The notes beneath the pieces are model-generated. The model saw nothing but the letters and a program-made list of their open reading frames with translations. It was not told the DNA's origin and made no database searches. DNA of 64,000 nucleotides from Plectosphaerella cucumerina. Taxonomy: Eukaryota; Ascomycota; Sordariomycetes; Glomerellales; Plectosphaerellaceae. Both the position numbers and the translations under genes were made by a program. Where the stretch lies: assembly GCA_020746995.1 (NCBI GenBank), contig JAGPXD010000003.1, forward strand, positions 1,240,001-1,304,000, given 5' to 3'. Each line of letters starts with the position of its first letter. Position 1 is the stretch's first letter. Below are positions 34,889-45,173 of this stretch, piece by piece.

Positions 34889-36627
34889 ATGGATCTGAGC
34901 CATCTGTGGAACTGGCTCGGCCTGGCGGCCGTAGGCCTCGTCGTCTACGTGAGTTCTCACTGATCAGCCGTCCCCGACACTCTCACTGACTCTCCCAGAC
35001 GACCTCTCTCGTCGTCTACCGCATCTTCTTCCACCCCCTCGCCAAGTACCCCGGCCCCCTCCTCGCCAAGGTCACCGACGCCTACCAGCTCTACCACGCC
35101 TGGAAGGGCGACCGCCACCTCGACTTCTGGCGCATGCACGAGCGGTACGGCCGCGCCGTCCGCTTCGGCCCCAACAGCGTCTCCTTCAACTCCAACACGG
35201 CCCTCAAGGAGATCTACGGCTTCCGCTCCAACGTCCGCAAGGCCGAGTTCTACAACGCCTTTGCCCACCCCACCGCAAACACCCACAACACCCGCGACAA
35301 GGAGGTGCACGCCCGCAAGCGTCGCGTCATGGCCCAAAGTTTCTCGGATGGTGCCATTCGCGAGATGGAGAAGTACGTGCTCGCCAACATCCGCACCTTC
35401 ACCCGCCAGATCGGGCCCGATGCCGATGGTGCTGCGGTTAGTGATGAGAAGAAGGGATGGAGCAAGCCCAAGAACATGACCGACTGGTTCAACTACCTCG
35501 CCATGGATATCCTGGGTGATCTCTGCTACGGCAAGGCCTTCCATATGCTCGAGGCTCCTGACAACCGCTTCGCCCTGGACCTCATCGCCGCCGCTACCAA
35601 GCGCCACCTTATCGTAAGTTGTCATCCTTTCGATCTCTGAGTGATGCTGACCGGTTAGTGCGGCACCATGCCCATCATCAACACGCTCAGCCTCGACAAG
35701 TACATGTTCCCGACCATCGCCGCCGGCCGCGCCCGCTACATGGTCTACAGCAAGGGCCAGCTCACCGAGCGCACCAAGATGGGTGACGACGCCGACCGCC
35801 GCGACTTCTTCCACCACCTGCTCAAGGCTCGCGACCCCGAGACCGGCCAGGGCTTCTCTACCCCCGAGCTCTGGGCCGAGTCGAACCTGCTGTGAGTGCC
35901 CTTCCCTGAGATACTTTCCCTCATATATCTGACATGTCCCAGCATCATCGCCGGCTCCGACACAACCTCGACCGCCATGGCCGCCACAATCTTCTACCTC
36001 ACCCGCAACGCCAACGCCCTCGCCAAGGCCACCGAGGAGGTCCGCTCCAAGTTCTCCGACGTCGAGGAGATCCGCCAAGGCCCCGCCCTCAACTCCTGCT
36101 CCTACCTCCGCGCCTGCATCGACGAGGCCATGCGCCTCTCCCCCTCCGTCGGCGGCCTCCTCCCCCGCGAGGTCCTCCCCGGCGGCATCACCATCGACGG
36201 CGACTTCGTCCCCGCCGGCACCGTCGTCGGCACCCCGCACTACACCATCCAGCACAACGAGGCCTACTACCCCTCCCCCTTCGAGTACGAGCCCGAGCGT
36301 TGGATCGCCGGTGCCACGCGCGCCACCTCCCCCGGCGGCCGCCCCACGACCGAGGACGACGTGCACCGCGCCCAGAGCGCGTTCTGCCCCTTCTCTGTCG
36401 GCCCCCGCGGGTGTATCGGCAAGGGTCTGGCGTATGTCGAGATGGGCGTCACGGTGGCCAGGACGCTGTATCAGTATGATCTGAGGAAAGCGGTGGGCAT
36501 CAAGGACCCTGGTGAGGGTGGGCCGGAGCTGGAGTATGGCCGTCACCGGGTTGGGGAGTTCCAGCTCAGTGACACGTTTACGAGCATCAAGGACGGTGCG
36601 ATGGTGGAGTTCCGGCGGAGGGACTGA
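34889..36627 (+). CDS. Cytochrome P450 monooxygenase
   Basis: Four exons (34889-34948, 34999-35613, 35659-35891, 35943-36627) encode about 530 residues. An N-terminal membrane anchor (WLGLAAVGLVVYTTSLVVY) leads into the proline-rich hinge HPLAKYPGPLLAK. All core P450 motifs are present: the I-helix oxygen-activation motif AGSDTTS, the K-helix ExxR (DEAMRLSP), the PERW motif (YEPERWI), and the heme loop FSVGPRGCIGKGLA with heme-ligand Cys near residue 460. It should be an ER-bound class II enzyme reduced by CPR. Overall it resembles the large fungal group often labelled benzoate 4-monooxygenase-like, but the substrate cannot be told. No PKS, NRPS or terpene synthase lies nearby. Confidence 0.93.
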
Positions 36628-37397
36628 GGTGGAGGGGAGGGTTGCATGTGTGTGGTGGCCTGCATCATCCGGATGGGGAAGGTGGGATGCCCGGTGCTAG
36701 GCTGTCTCGGTTGGAGACGAAAATGATGGGGTGGTGTTTTTCTGGCGGGCGCTTTGTTTTTTGGACATTTGCATGGTCATGGATTGGACGGCTCTGTGTT
36801 TTTGGGATGCGGGCATTTTGGGATATGAAATGAAGACAAATTGTTAAATGTCCTGGAAGCTGTGGTTGTACATGGTCGTGATGTTCGACCCCTGTCGTTT
36901 CTGGGAAACGACCAGCGAGCCCACTCACATTATTTTATGGCTCAGGTCGTAACTCGGAAACTTCATCAACCTAATCGGGTCGCCATGGAATAGTATCTCA
37001 CGTCTGAAGTCGTCCTACTGGAAAATCGCTGGGTCCTCACCTCGGGTCCTTCATAAACACCGACAAGTCAAGCTTGTAGCCGCTCGGTTGCAGGGCTGAC
37101 TAGGGTCGAGACCGCTGTATTTACGACCACCTTCTTGGCACTCGTACCCTTCCTATTTACGAGGGGTTGTCCAGCATTCCCAAACCCCTGCCAGAGCCGC
37201 TTTCGAAGGATGCAGATTGACATCTGGAAGGATGGCAAGCCTTGTCTCTTGAGTATCGGAGTTGGACCTGACCCAGTTGTCGCGTAAGAGCTTGCGGTCG
37301 GGGAGAGAGTCGACAGGTTAAAAAGGTCTTATTGCTGCCCTCCATATTGATTTTGACCTCAACAACATCCCGTCTCACGCCACCAAGTTTGTTCGCC
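36628..37397. other. Intergenic between the P450 and hydrolase genes
   Basis: P450 3' flank followed by hydrolase promoter. No supported gene or clear motif; 36,840-37,100 is comparatively AT-rich. Confidence 0.45.
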
Positions 37398-38249
37398 ATG
37401 GCTTCGCCACCAGCAGACTCGCCCTCCACGGAATTGTCATTCACCTCGTGGAATGATGATAAGCCGACAACCATCGTCCTTCTCCATGGAGGCTTCACAT
37501 GCCGTCTCGAGTACGCTCTCGTCCTCCCTCACCTGACCGAATTCCACCTTCTCGTCCCCGACCTACCGCTGCACTCCGCATCGCGACACATCCAGCCAGG
37601 CACGACGGACGCCTCTGCCCGCCATGTAGCGCAACTCATCCGATCGCACGCCCATGGTGGAAAAGCCCACGTCGTCGGCGTCTCGATGGGCGGCTACATC
37701 GGCCAATGCCTCGCGTTGGACGAGCCCGACCTCGTCCTCTCGCTCTTCGTCTCAGGAGCCGCGCCTGCAGTTGGAGAGCGACTGTTCATGGCGCAGTGGC
37801 CGACCATCACCTACTACTCCATGAAGCTCATGATGCATTGGCTTCCTGGCTGGGTCTTCCGATACCAGTCGTCGTCGATTGGTCTCAAGCTGAGCGACGA
37901 GCTGATCTCAGAGATGAGCGACAACATCACCTGGCCGCTGGTCCAGGACATGTTCCCCTGGATACTTTCGTTCACTCTGGATGACGTGCGGCGGTTGAAG
38001 GTCCGGACTCTGTCCATCGCGGGGGCGGGGACCAAGGGAGACGACGTGCCCATGATTGAGAAGACGGCCGAGGCGCTGAGGAGCAGACGGACTGAGGGGG
38101 GCGAGGCTTGGCCTGAAGATGAGTCCGGGGCTGTTGTGTTAAGGGAGGCTACCCATGGGTGGGATATGCAGTTTCCAGAGCTGTTTGCTCGTGGGGTGAC
38201 AGCTTGGGTGAAGGGGGAGACGCTGCCGACTGAGTTTGAGAGGCTGTAG
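37398..38249 (+). CDS. Alpha/beta-hydrolase fold protein
   Basis: A single exon encodes 283 residues. The fold's landmarks are in order: the oxyanion-loop HGGF after a beta strand (TTIVLLHGGF), the DLPLH turn, the nucleophile elbow GVSMGG with Ser96, and a C-terminal EATHGWDM placing the catalytic His near residue 253. A cap-like helical segment (WPTITYYSMKLMMHWLPGW) lies between strands 5 and 6. There is no signal peptide, so I expect a cytosolic enzyme. The substrate is unknown. An upstream in-frame Met at 37332 would add 22 residues, but the ATG at 37398 (CCATGG-like context) fits homologous starts better. It lies downstream of the P450 on the same strand, but 770 bases separate them. Confidence 0.88.
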   Translation: MASPPADSPSTELSFTSWNDDKPTTIVLLHGGFTCRLEYALVLPHLTEFHLLVPDLPLHSASRHIQPGTTDASARHVAQLIRSHAHGGKAHVVGVSMGGYIGQCLALDEPDLVLSLFVSGAAPAVGERLFMAQWPTITYYSMKLMMHWLPGWVFRYQSSSIGLKLSDELISEMSDNITWPLVQDMFPWILSFTLDDVRRLKVRTLSIAGAGTKGDDVPMIEKTAEALRSRRTEGGEAWPEDESGAVVLREATHGWDMQFPELFARGVTAWVKGETLPTEFERL

Positions 38250-38511
38250 GGATTCAGATATCACAGTTAATATGCTTCGTGTATTGGGCAACCTGGAAGC
38301 AGTTGATACACTTGGACATGTGTGAAGTGCTCTTGATAATACTGGCAACTCTTTAGACAGCCATCACTCTGTTTTTGCAGTTGCCCTTCAATGACTATGG
38401 CGCCTGGAGATGGATCGTCGACACCACACTATCATTCACTGATGGCTGCCAGGGTGAAGGCACCCCACCTTCCGCACCTGCCACCATCCTCGTCACCCAC
38501 CACACATCCCC

Positions 38512-38518
38512 TATATTT
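38512..38518 (+). promoter_or_regulatory. TATA-like element upstream of the candidate Pol III RNA
   Basis: TATATTT lies about 30 bases before the predicted 5' end of the structured RNA, the spacing seen for TATA boxes of fungal Pol III genes such as U6. The assignment is by position only. Confidence 0.4.
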
Positions 38519-38544
38519 CATCAACTTCCAGTCCTTCCCATCGG

Positions 38545-38740
38545 AAGTCGCCGGTGGCCTAGTCGGTTAGTGTGATTAACGCTTAGGCTACAAACACAAA
38601 TCGCATCTAGGCCACTGGTGCAGAGGCCACGGCACGGGTGAATCCCGTTGCAAGCAAAACCGCTTTAAAAGGGCCTTACCCGGGCGGTTTTCTACCCCTT
38701 CGGATTCCTGTATAACAGGATGCCCGGAGGGGGTCTTTTT
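38545..38740 (+). ncRNA. Candidate structured Pol III-type RNA, family unknown
   Basis: About 195 bases show four strong helices and Pol III signals, with no coding frame. CCGGTGGCCT (38551-38560) pairs with AGGCCACGG (38624-38632). GCACGGG/CCCGTTGC forms a hairpin at 38632-38651. AAAACCGC (38656-38663) pairs exactly with GCGGTTTT (38684-38691). ACCCCTTCGG (38694-38703) pairs with CCGGAGGGGGT (38724-38734), enclosing TCCTGT-ATA-ACAGGA. The last helix runs straight into a TCTTTTT stop. A box-A-like TGGCCTAGTCGG (38555-38566) and a weak box-B-like GGGTGAATCCC are present. The D and anticodon arms do not close, so it is not a tRNA. I see no SRP, U6, RNase P or RNase MRP core motifs. It could be a tRNA-derived SINE or a new RNA. 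Confidence 0.55.
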
Positions 38741-39258
38741 GTCTTCCTGTCCCAGAGTACCACGAGTTGACGTGATGTTGAGAGGTTTCCAGCGAGGTGC
38801 TGTGATGCTAGATAATGGTATTTTCAATGGATGCTGCCCTCGTGAAGAAGGGATTGGAGAAGTCACCAACATGAAGAAGGATGAGACGGTTTGATGTAGC
38901 AAGCCGGGAGGTCACCAGCAAGGTCGGGCACGGAGGTACATGAGATGCACGGCCTGCCAGCTGAGAGCAGCGGGCGTTATCGCCTTGTGGGTCAGCGGCA
39001 AGGCTACGGAAGGCTGATCGAGGTTGAACCTTTAATTCCATCAACCTTCTTCCAGGTTCAAGTTCGCATCGCTACCTCTCACCACGACGACTTTCCAATC
39101 CATACCGAACTGGCGCGCACCGAGGCTCTTCGACGCCGAGGGTCATGGGAAGTGCGTCCTGAGGACTCGACTGCTAGCCTCTTCCCGCGCCTTCCTTCAA
39201 GTTTGCGACAGACCGAGACCCCACCGACAACACTCAAAGAATCGGGCTCGCAGCAACC
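38741..39258. other. Intergenic upstream of NUP42
   Basis: No supported gene. The sequence should hold the NUP42 promoter; no TATA box is clear. Confidence 0.45.
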
Positions 39259-41645
39259 ATGGTTGTCTGTAGATACTGGGAGCAGGGAAACTGCAGATTC
39301 GGGCGTACGTTTCAATCAATTGGTTTTGTTCCAGTGGCAGCGAGCATCATCTTTTGCCCCGCCCTGTTTCTGTCGTCCCCCCTCGTCGCTGCCCGACCGC
39401 GTCCATCCCACCCCTCGCCAACAGCTTCGCGACACAAATCGCAACCTCCCGAGCCCAACTTCCACACCAACACATGACTGACATGGCTACTGTACCAGAG
39501 AACTGCAAATTCGAGCACGGAGATGGCAATCGCACCCAGAGCGGCAACCGCTTCGCTGCGTTTGGCGGCGGAAGCAACAACAGCGGTGGCGCCTTTGGCA
39601 GCAACAACAGCAACTGTCGGTGCCGTCGATACTTGCCACCGGCTACCTAGACTGACCAGCTGCAGCATCCAACCCCTACAACCTTTCGAGAGAAGTCATC
39701 GAGCGAGACCTGACACTCGAAACGCCGACATGGATCTTCTCCGCCTACGCCCCCTCTAAGGACACACCGGAGCAGCTCTTCGGAGGCGAGACGCGCGAGA
39801 AGAGCTTCGAGGAGATGAGACTTTTGCACCTCCAAGCCGAGGCATCTGGGAACCCCCAGCAGGCGGTGAGCATGATCCTATGTTCTATCGTCGCCCGGCT
39901 CTGGCTAACAAGCGTTCTCGCAGGTTAACGACGCGCAACAGCTGTGGCAGCAGTGCAACCAGCAGAACCAGACCATTCTCGCGGACATCGAGGGCGCCAT
40001 GCGGTTCATCAACGAGGCTACCAACAAGCACCCGAACCGCATAGATATCTGCAAGCAGGGAACCCAAGGCGGCACCACGGGCGCGTTTGCTAAGGGAGCG
40101 CAGCCGTCCGCCTTTGGCCAGGCAAACCCCTTCGGCTCCAACGCGTCAGCTCCGAGCTCAAATCCCTTTGGATCCAATACAGCGGCCCCCAGCGCGAACC
40201 CGTTCGGCTCAAACACCGCCGCCAGCTCGAACCCCTTCGGTCAGTCGTCACAGACCGCGGGCGGCACTGGGTTTGGCCAGACCAGCGCCCTCGGTCAGAA
40301 GACGAGTCCGTTTGGAGCCCCAGCTTTTGGACAGCCATCTCAGCCCGCCTCTGCCTTTGGACAGCCGTCTCAGCCCACCTCCTCTGCCTTTGGACAGCCG
40401 GCCTTTGGCCAAACCTCGCAACCTACCTCCGCGTTTGGCCAGGCTGCCCAGAATACCTCCTCGCCGTTTGGACAGGCCGGCCAGAACACGACGTCGGCCT
40501 TTGGCCAGGCTGCTCAGAATACGACGTCCGCCTTTGGTCAGGCCGCCCAATCCACTCCTTCGCCATTTGGTGCTCCGGCAAAGAATGCTCCCTCGGCCTT
40601 CGGGCAGCCTTCGGCATTGGGCCAGAAACCCAGCCCGTTCGGTGCCCCGGCTTTTGGCCAGACGGCCCAGCCCGGCGGCGGCCAGGGTGCCTTCGGCCAG
40701 CCCAGCGCCCTCGGCCAGAAGCCGAGTCCGTTCGGCAGCGCTGCAGCAACAAATTCCACGAGTCCCTTTGGCAGTGCTGGCGGTGGTGCCGCGCCTGCGA
40801 CGTCCTCCCCGTTCGGGTCCACGACCAATACCTCCAACACCGCAAACCCGTTCTCCCAGAACACCGCCGCGCAGCCGCAGGCCAGTCCCTTCGGACAGCC
40901 TAACCAAAGATCGTCTCCATTCGCCCAGGCATCGCAGCCGGCACAGTCGAGCCCCTTTGGCCAGGCTGCACAGGCACCCGCTACCTCCAGCCCATTTGGA
41001 CAGGGGGCGGCTAAACCCGCTACCACAAGTCCCTTTGGACAGCCAGCCCCGGCAGCCGCAACGAGTCCCTTTGGGCAGACAACGCCGGCCTCAAATGCTC
41101 CGGCTGCTAGCAACCCCTTCGCGCAGGCGGCCAAACCGCAAGCCAACGGCTTCGGCGCTGCCGCACAGGCCAATCCCTTCGGACAACCTCAGAATCAGGC
41201 CCAGACAAATTCATCACCCTTTGGCCAGCCTCAGGGCGGTGCTTTTGGGAGCCAGGCGGCACCAGCGGCTCCCGCCGCCGGCAACGTGGCCGGGGCAGGC
41301 CAGGCAAAGGCAACGGGACCATACTCTGCCACCTCGTCGAAGCAACACCCGCCGCTTGACAGCTACGCCAGGAAGAACATGAGCGGGCAGCTGGTCCAGT
41401 GGAAGAATAGGCCCGTGGCATACAAGGATGGTGTGCCGGGCTACCAGGGCCAGAACGGCGTCTGGACAAGGATCTGGTTTCCCGACGGCGCGCCGCTGTA
41501 CTACAGAGACACCGAGCTGGCGCCCGAGGAGTACGACGACAAGTCCAAGGCGCAGTGGATGGCGTTTGAGCAGTCGGGCACCTTTGCTGATGGCCTGATG
41601 CCGGCCCTGCCGCCGCTCAGAGATGTGTGCACCTGGGACATCTAA
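39259..41645 (+). CDS. NUP42: Nucleoporin Nup42/Rip1-type: CCCH zinc finger plus FG repeats
   Basis: Four exons (39259-39304, 39499-39615, 39666-39865, 39924-41645) encode about 694 residues. Splicing exon 1 to exon 2 completes a CCCH finger, C-x7-C-x5-C-x3-H (CRYWEQGNCRFGQNCKFEH), at the very N-terminus. A conserved linker follows (LSREVIERDLTLETPTWIFS). A long FG domain from about residue 145 has dozens of SPFG/AFGQ/NPFG units separated by Gln, Pro, Ala, Ser and Thr. The C-terminus is a folded block (WTRIWFPDGAPLYYRDTEL). Nup42 sits on the cytoplasmic face of the nuclear pore and helps Gle1/Dbp5 release mRNA. The first intron is long for this genome (194 bases), and its 3' site is the least certain part of the model. 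Confidence 0.88.
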
Positions 41646-42019
41646 GGTGCGACTTGTACATTATGACGTTGGAGAAAACACTGTAAGGAGCTTATTACGC
41701 ATGGCGCATGGTATACATGGGACAGGCTACAGAGGCGCAATTGTGCCATCTTTCGCTGGCAAGAGGATCACGGAGCTGAATATCAATCACGGCATCATGT
41801 CGGCATTCATCACGCATGCGGATCTGTTTGGTGTGTCTCGAATCATTGTATTTCAACTGGATTGACGGCACCAGGGGTCGTTTCCAACGCCCTGGCATTC
41901 GGGCAGCATCTGGGAAGGCAGTCTTCAAAGCGTCGACTGTCCCTGCGCCGCCGCGCATCCCGTCCCTCAGAGAACCTCTATGACCATGAGAGAGTGTCTG
42001 GTCTGGTCAAGACAACCGC
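41646..42019. other. Convergent intergenic region (NUP42 / uS10 3' ends)
   Basis: The 3' flanks of two converging genes. No gene seen. Confidence 0.5.
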
Positions 42020-42429
42020 TTAAGCGGCGATGGTGACCTCGACCTCGACACCGGCCTCGATGTTGACGATGATCTGCTTGACGATCTCGGTGGGGGCGTT
42101 GAGGTCGATGAGGCGCTTGTGGATGCGGAGCTCGAAGGTGTCCCAGGTCTTGGAACCCTCACCGTTGGGGGTCTTGCGGGTGGTGACCTTGAGGTTCTTG
42201 GTGGGCAGGCGGACGGGGCCCTGGAGGGAGGGGTTAGCAAATCTGTTCGATCTTTCTTCTGGTGAAAATGTGGCCATACCTTGACGCGCAGGTCCTTGCT
42301 CTTGGCACGCTCGATGAGCTCGGTGCAGACCTTCTCGAGGGAGGCGACCTTGCGGGAGGTGAGGGTGATGCGGATGCGGTGGACCTTGGGGGCCTCGCCG
42401 CCCTTCTCGTTATCCTTGTTGTAAGACAT
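42020..42429 (-). CDS. RPS20: Small-subunit ribosomal protein uS10 (Rps20)
   Basis: Two exons (42429-42280 and 42220-42020) with a 59-base intron encode 116 residues, the family's normal length. Exon 1 ends ERAKSKDLRVK and exon 2 begins GPVRLPTKNLKVTTRKTPNG, reconstructing the uninterrupted uS10 fold. RIRITLTSRKVASLEKVC and LRIHKRLIDLNAPTEIV are diagnostic. The protein belongs to the 40S head and contacts collided ribosomes in quality control. It is divergent from CUE3, whose product also acts on collided ribosomes. A TAGGGTTT motif lies just upstream of the start. Confidence 0.96.
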
Positions 42430-42930
42430 TTTGATTTAGGGTTTGGTGGATGGTTCCTTCACGACTCGAACGGCGCGGGATGCTGGGCCTGGTTCGGCAA
42501 AGTGATGAAGGGGGGGTATAATTTGGTGGTGGTCGGTTGACTTGCGGGAGGGAAAGCAAGACCGGGGGGGGGCAGGATCGCGAACTTTTTCCCACACTTC
42601 GACAGACCGTGGGGGATTTGGAAAATATGGGGCCCACCTTTGGCTCGGTAGGGCTTTGTGCGCTGAGGTAAGTGAACGCTAGTGCTGTTTTGAGCTAGCG
42701 CGGGGTCAGCCGGAGGTACGTACCTTTTGAGCTTCCCAGCCCGCTCTTGGCGGAGGCGGGTCACCCTTCGGAGGGGCAGATTCATCATGAATCATCCGGC
42801 GAAACGACGACACTGGCAATAGCTCATGAGCTTCGATTGAGAGCTGGCGGAGCATATAGGAGGACTCTGGGATCACTCGGAAGGCCGAAACAACAACAAG
42901 CGGACCATTCAAAGACCTCAAAGCGACACC
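42430..42930. promoter_or_regulatory. Divergent promoter between uS10 and CUE3, with TAGGGTTT motif
   Basis: 501 bases lie between outward start codons. TTTAGGGTTTGG is at 42435-42446, only a few bases upstream of the uS10 ATG (AACCCTAAA in the sense of uS10). The same core occurs upstream of eS26. Telomere-like TAGGGTTT elements are known in ribosomal-protein promoters of several fungi (Tbf1-type sites); use here is inferred. Confidence 0.5.
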
Positions 42931-44999
42931 ATGGCATCCTCGCAAACGCTCCCGCCGTTGGCACCGTTTCCGTCAGCATCGATACGGTCTCATCTCAGTC
43001 AACAGGATGTTGACGGCATGCTCGAAGTCTGGTCAATCACATTACAGGCGTATCTCTCGGCATCAACGGAGGCTCTACTGAAGCATGAGTCGCTGCCGTT
43101 ATTCCTTACGTCGTTTGTGACAGAGACATCAACGGCAGGTCCTTCCTCGGCACTAGGAACATCACAGACAGCGAAGTCTCTCTATGGCTCGACATTCCTT
43201 CTCATCTCAAGATTACTCGAATCGAAGCCCGGACCGGAGCTCTCACAATGGGAGTTTCTTGCCGACGCATCAAAGCTATACACTCGAGGCCGCATGGCCT
43301 CCCCGCTGGCGGCCTTCTTCTCAGACCAGACATCCCTCGAGACGACGCTATCACCTCCGAAGAAGTCTCTCATTGCCAAGCTCGACGCTGGCCTGAAGAC
43401 AGATCTCGGAGCGCTGGAGCAGACCCTCTCGAGACTCAACCACCTCCTACACGCCTCGCCGGACGCGGCCGCCTTTTTCCTCGCCGGCAGTGACTTCCTG
43501 GATGGCCTTATCTCATGCTACAAGATCATGAATCCCCCCCTCCGGAAGGTCATCATCGCGACGACTTTCCTCTGCCTGACAGCACTTCTGGAGGAGCAAG
43601 GTGCCGGAGACAGCAAGGGAAAGGCTGCGAGCAAGGGGCCGAAGTGGGGAGTTCTCTCCGACACACTCTACTCGCTCCTTTCAGCGGCTCAAGCACACAA
43701 GGCCGGACCAACGAGTGGAAACGACTCACTCGTGGCGGAACTCGTCAGTGCCACGCCACTCCTGGCGGTCGTCCTGCGACGTGCGGAAGAGTCCTCAGCC
43801 CTGACGCCCACGCTCAGGGCACGAATCGAGCTTCTTCAGGGATTCAAGAAGGTGGGCGTTGCGGCGACACGGCCGAGGGCCAAGCGGAGACAACGTCCTC
43901 GTAACGACAAGGGCAAGAGCAGGGTGAGCGAGGGAGAGATTCAGACTGAGATGCACATCCACCAGATGAGCCAGATCTCGGTGATCCAGGAACTCTTCCC
44001 TGACCTCGGATCCGGCTTTGTGGCGCTGCTCCTGGATGAGTATGGCGATGATGTCGAGACGGTCACAGCGAGGTTGCTGGAGGATTCACTTCCGCCTCAC
44101 CTCGCCGAGGCTGACCGCTCTGCACAACTGTACGTTCATGAAGCCTGTCTACATGTCCGGTTTACTGACGATATCACAGTGCTCCTCCTCAAGCCCGCGA
44201 TGAACCGATTCATCACGAGATGGCCCCGCGGTCTACGCCTCCACCTCATGAACCTTACGTGCCTGAGCGCCGGAACGTATTCGACGACGAGGAGCTGACT
44301 GAATCCATGACCAATCTTCACTTTGGCAAACAAAACCCCGGCAAGACGGCTGACAGTCTACTTGCTGATCGCTCCGGAGCTCCCGGCAAGGCGGCTATCC
44401 TCTCTGCTCTTGCGGCATTCGACTCAGACGACGATGAGCGCGACGACACGTACGACGCCGATGATGTCGGCGGAGCCGTTGACACGGCGGCAGGAGGCGA
44501 AGAGGAGGCCAGCGGCTCGGCGAACGACGAGGCGCTGTTCCGCAACTGGCAAGCCGACCCGAAGGTGTTCGACAGGGACGCCGCGACACGGAGAGGCAAC
44601 CCCCGCGCCAAGCTGAGAGAGGAGACGGGCATGACGGACGAGGCCATCGAGGGATGGGCCCTGATGCTCGTGCGGTCCCCGAAGCTCAAGAGGCGTCTGG
44701 AGAACAAGTTCAGCACATTCACCGGCCAGCAGAACGAGCTCACGAGCACGTCATGGCGGGCGGGCGGCGAGGAGGAAGACGGCGGATCGTCTTCGAACCG
44801 CGGTGGCGGCAGGGGACGCGGTCGCGGACGGGGAAGAGGCGGCGGCGGTCGTGGCGGCGGCAATGTTGCCGGTCCTACGGGAGAGAAGGAGACGGAGGCG
44901 GCGCGGAGGAGGAAGGAGGCCAGCAAGGGCTCCAGGGCGAATCACAACCGCCGCGACCAGAGGGCTAAGAAGATGGCCAGGGGAGGATTCCCAGGCTGA
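42931..44999 (+). CDS. CUE3: CUE-domain protein Cue3/Rqt3 (ASCC2 homologue)
   Basis: Two exons (42931-44129 and 44180-44999) encode about 672 residues. The N-terminal 330 residues are the helical ASCC2-like domain (LVAELVSATPLLAVVLRR, ARIELLQGFKKVGVAATR). A CUE ubiquitin-binding domain lies at about 345-390 (QISVIQELFPDLGSGFVALL, DVETVTARLLED). The C-terminal third has the ASCC2-type block LHFGKQNPGKTADSLLADR, an acidic stretch, and an RGG/GR-rich tail (RGRGRGRGRGGGGRGGG) followed by a basic end. In yeast Cue3/Rqt3 is part of the RQT complex, which reads ubiquitin on uS10 and splits collided ribosomes. Its neighbour across the shared promoter encodes uS10, the modified substrate. Confidence 0.92.
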
Positions 45000-45173
45000 G
45001 AGGGACTGGGTCGCACAATCAGCGATTATCCACACACATCATTCTAGCGAGATCTGTGGCACTTGACTCCTGTCCATATGCCGTGCGACCTGCAGCGTTC
45101 CGGAGTCCATCCATCATGCAGCCATGTCTCATTGAAACTCTGACAACCACTAATAGCCCCACGTCCAGCGTGT

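Noticed and set aside
34957..36546. 529-codon open frame antisense to the P450 gene
   Set aside because: Product is a Val/Gly/Asp/Glu run typical of the reverse strand of GC3-rich coding sequence; the sense strand has all P450 motifs.
34889..38249. Secondary-metabolite cluster around the P450 and hydrolase
   Set aside because: No PKS, NRPS, terpene synthase, transporter or regulator lies nearby; flanking genes are CWH43 and NUP42.
38545..38740. tRNA gene with a long intron
   Set aside because: Box A is good, but the D stem, anticodon arm and acceptor cannot be closed and the T arm lacks the TTCG core.
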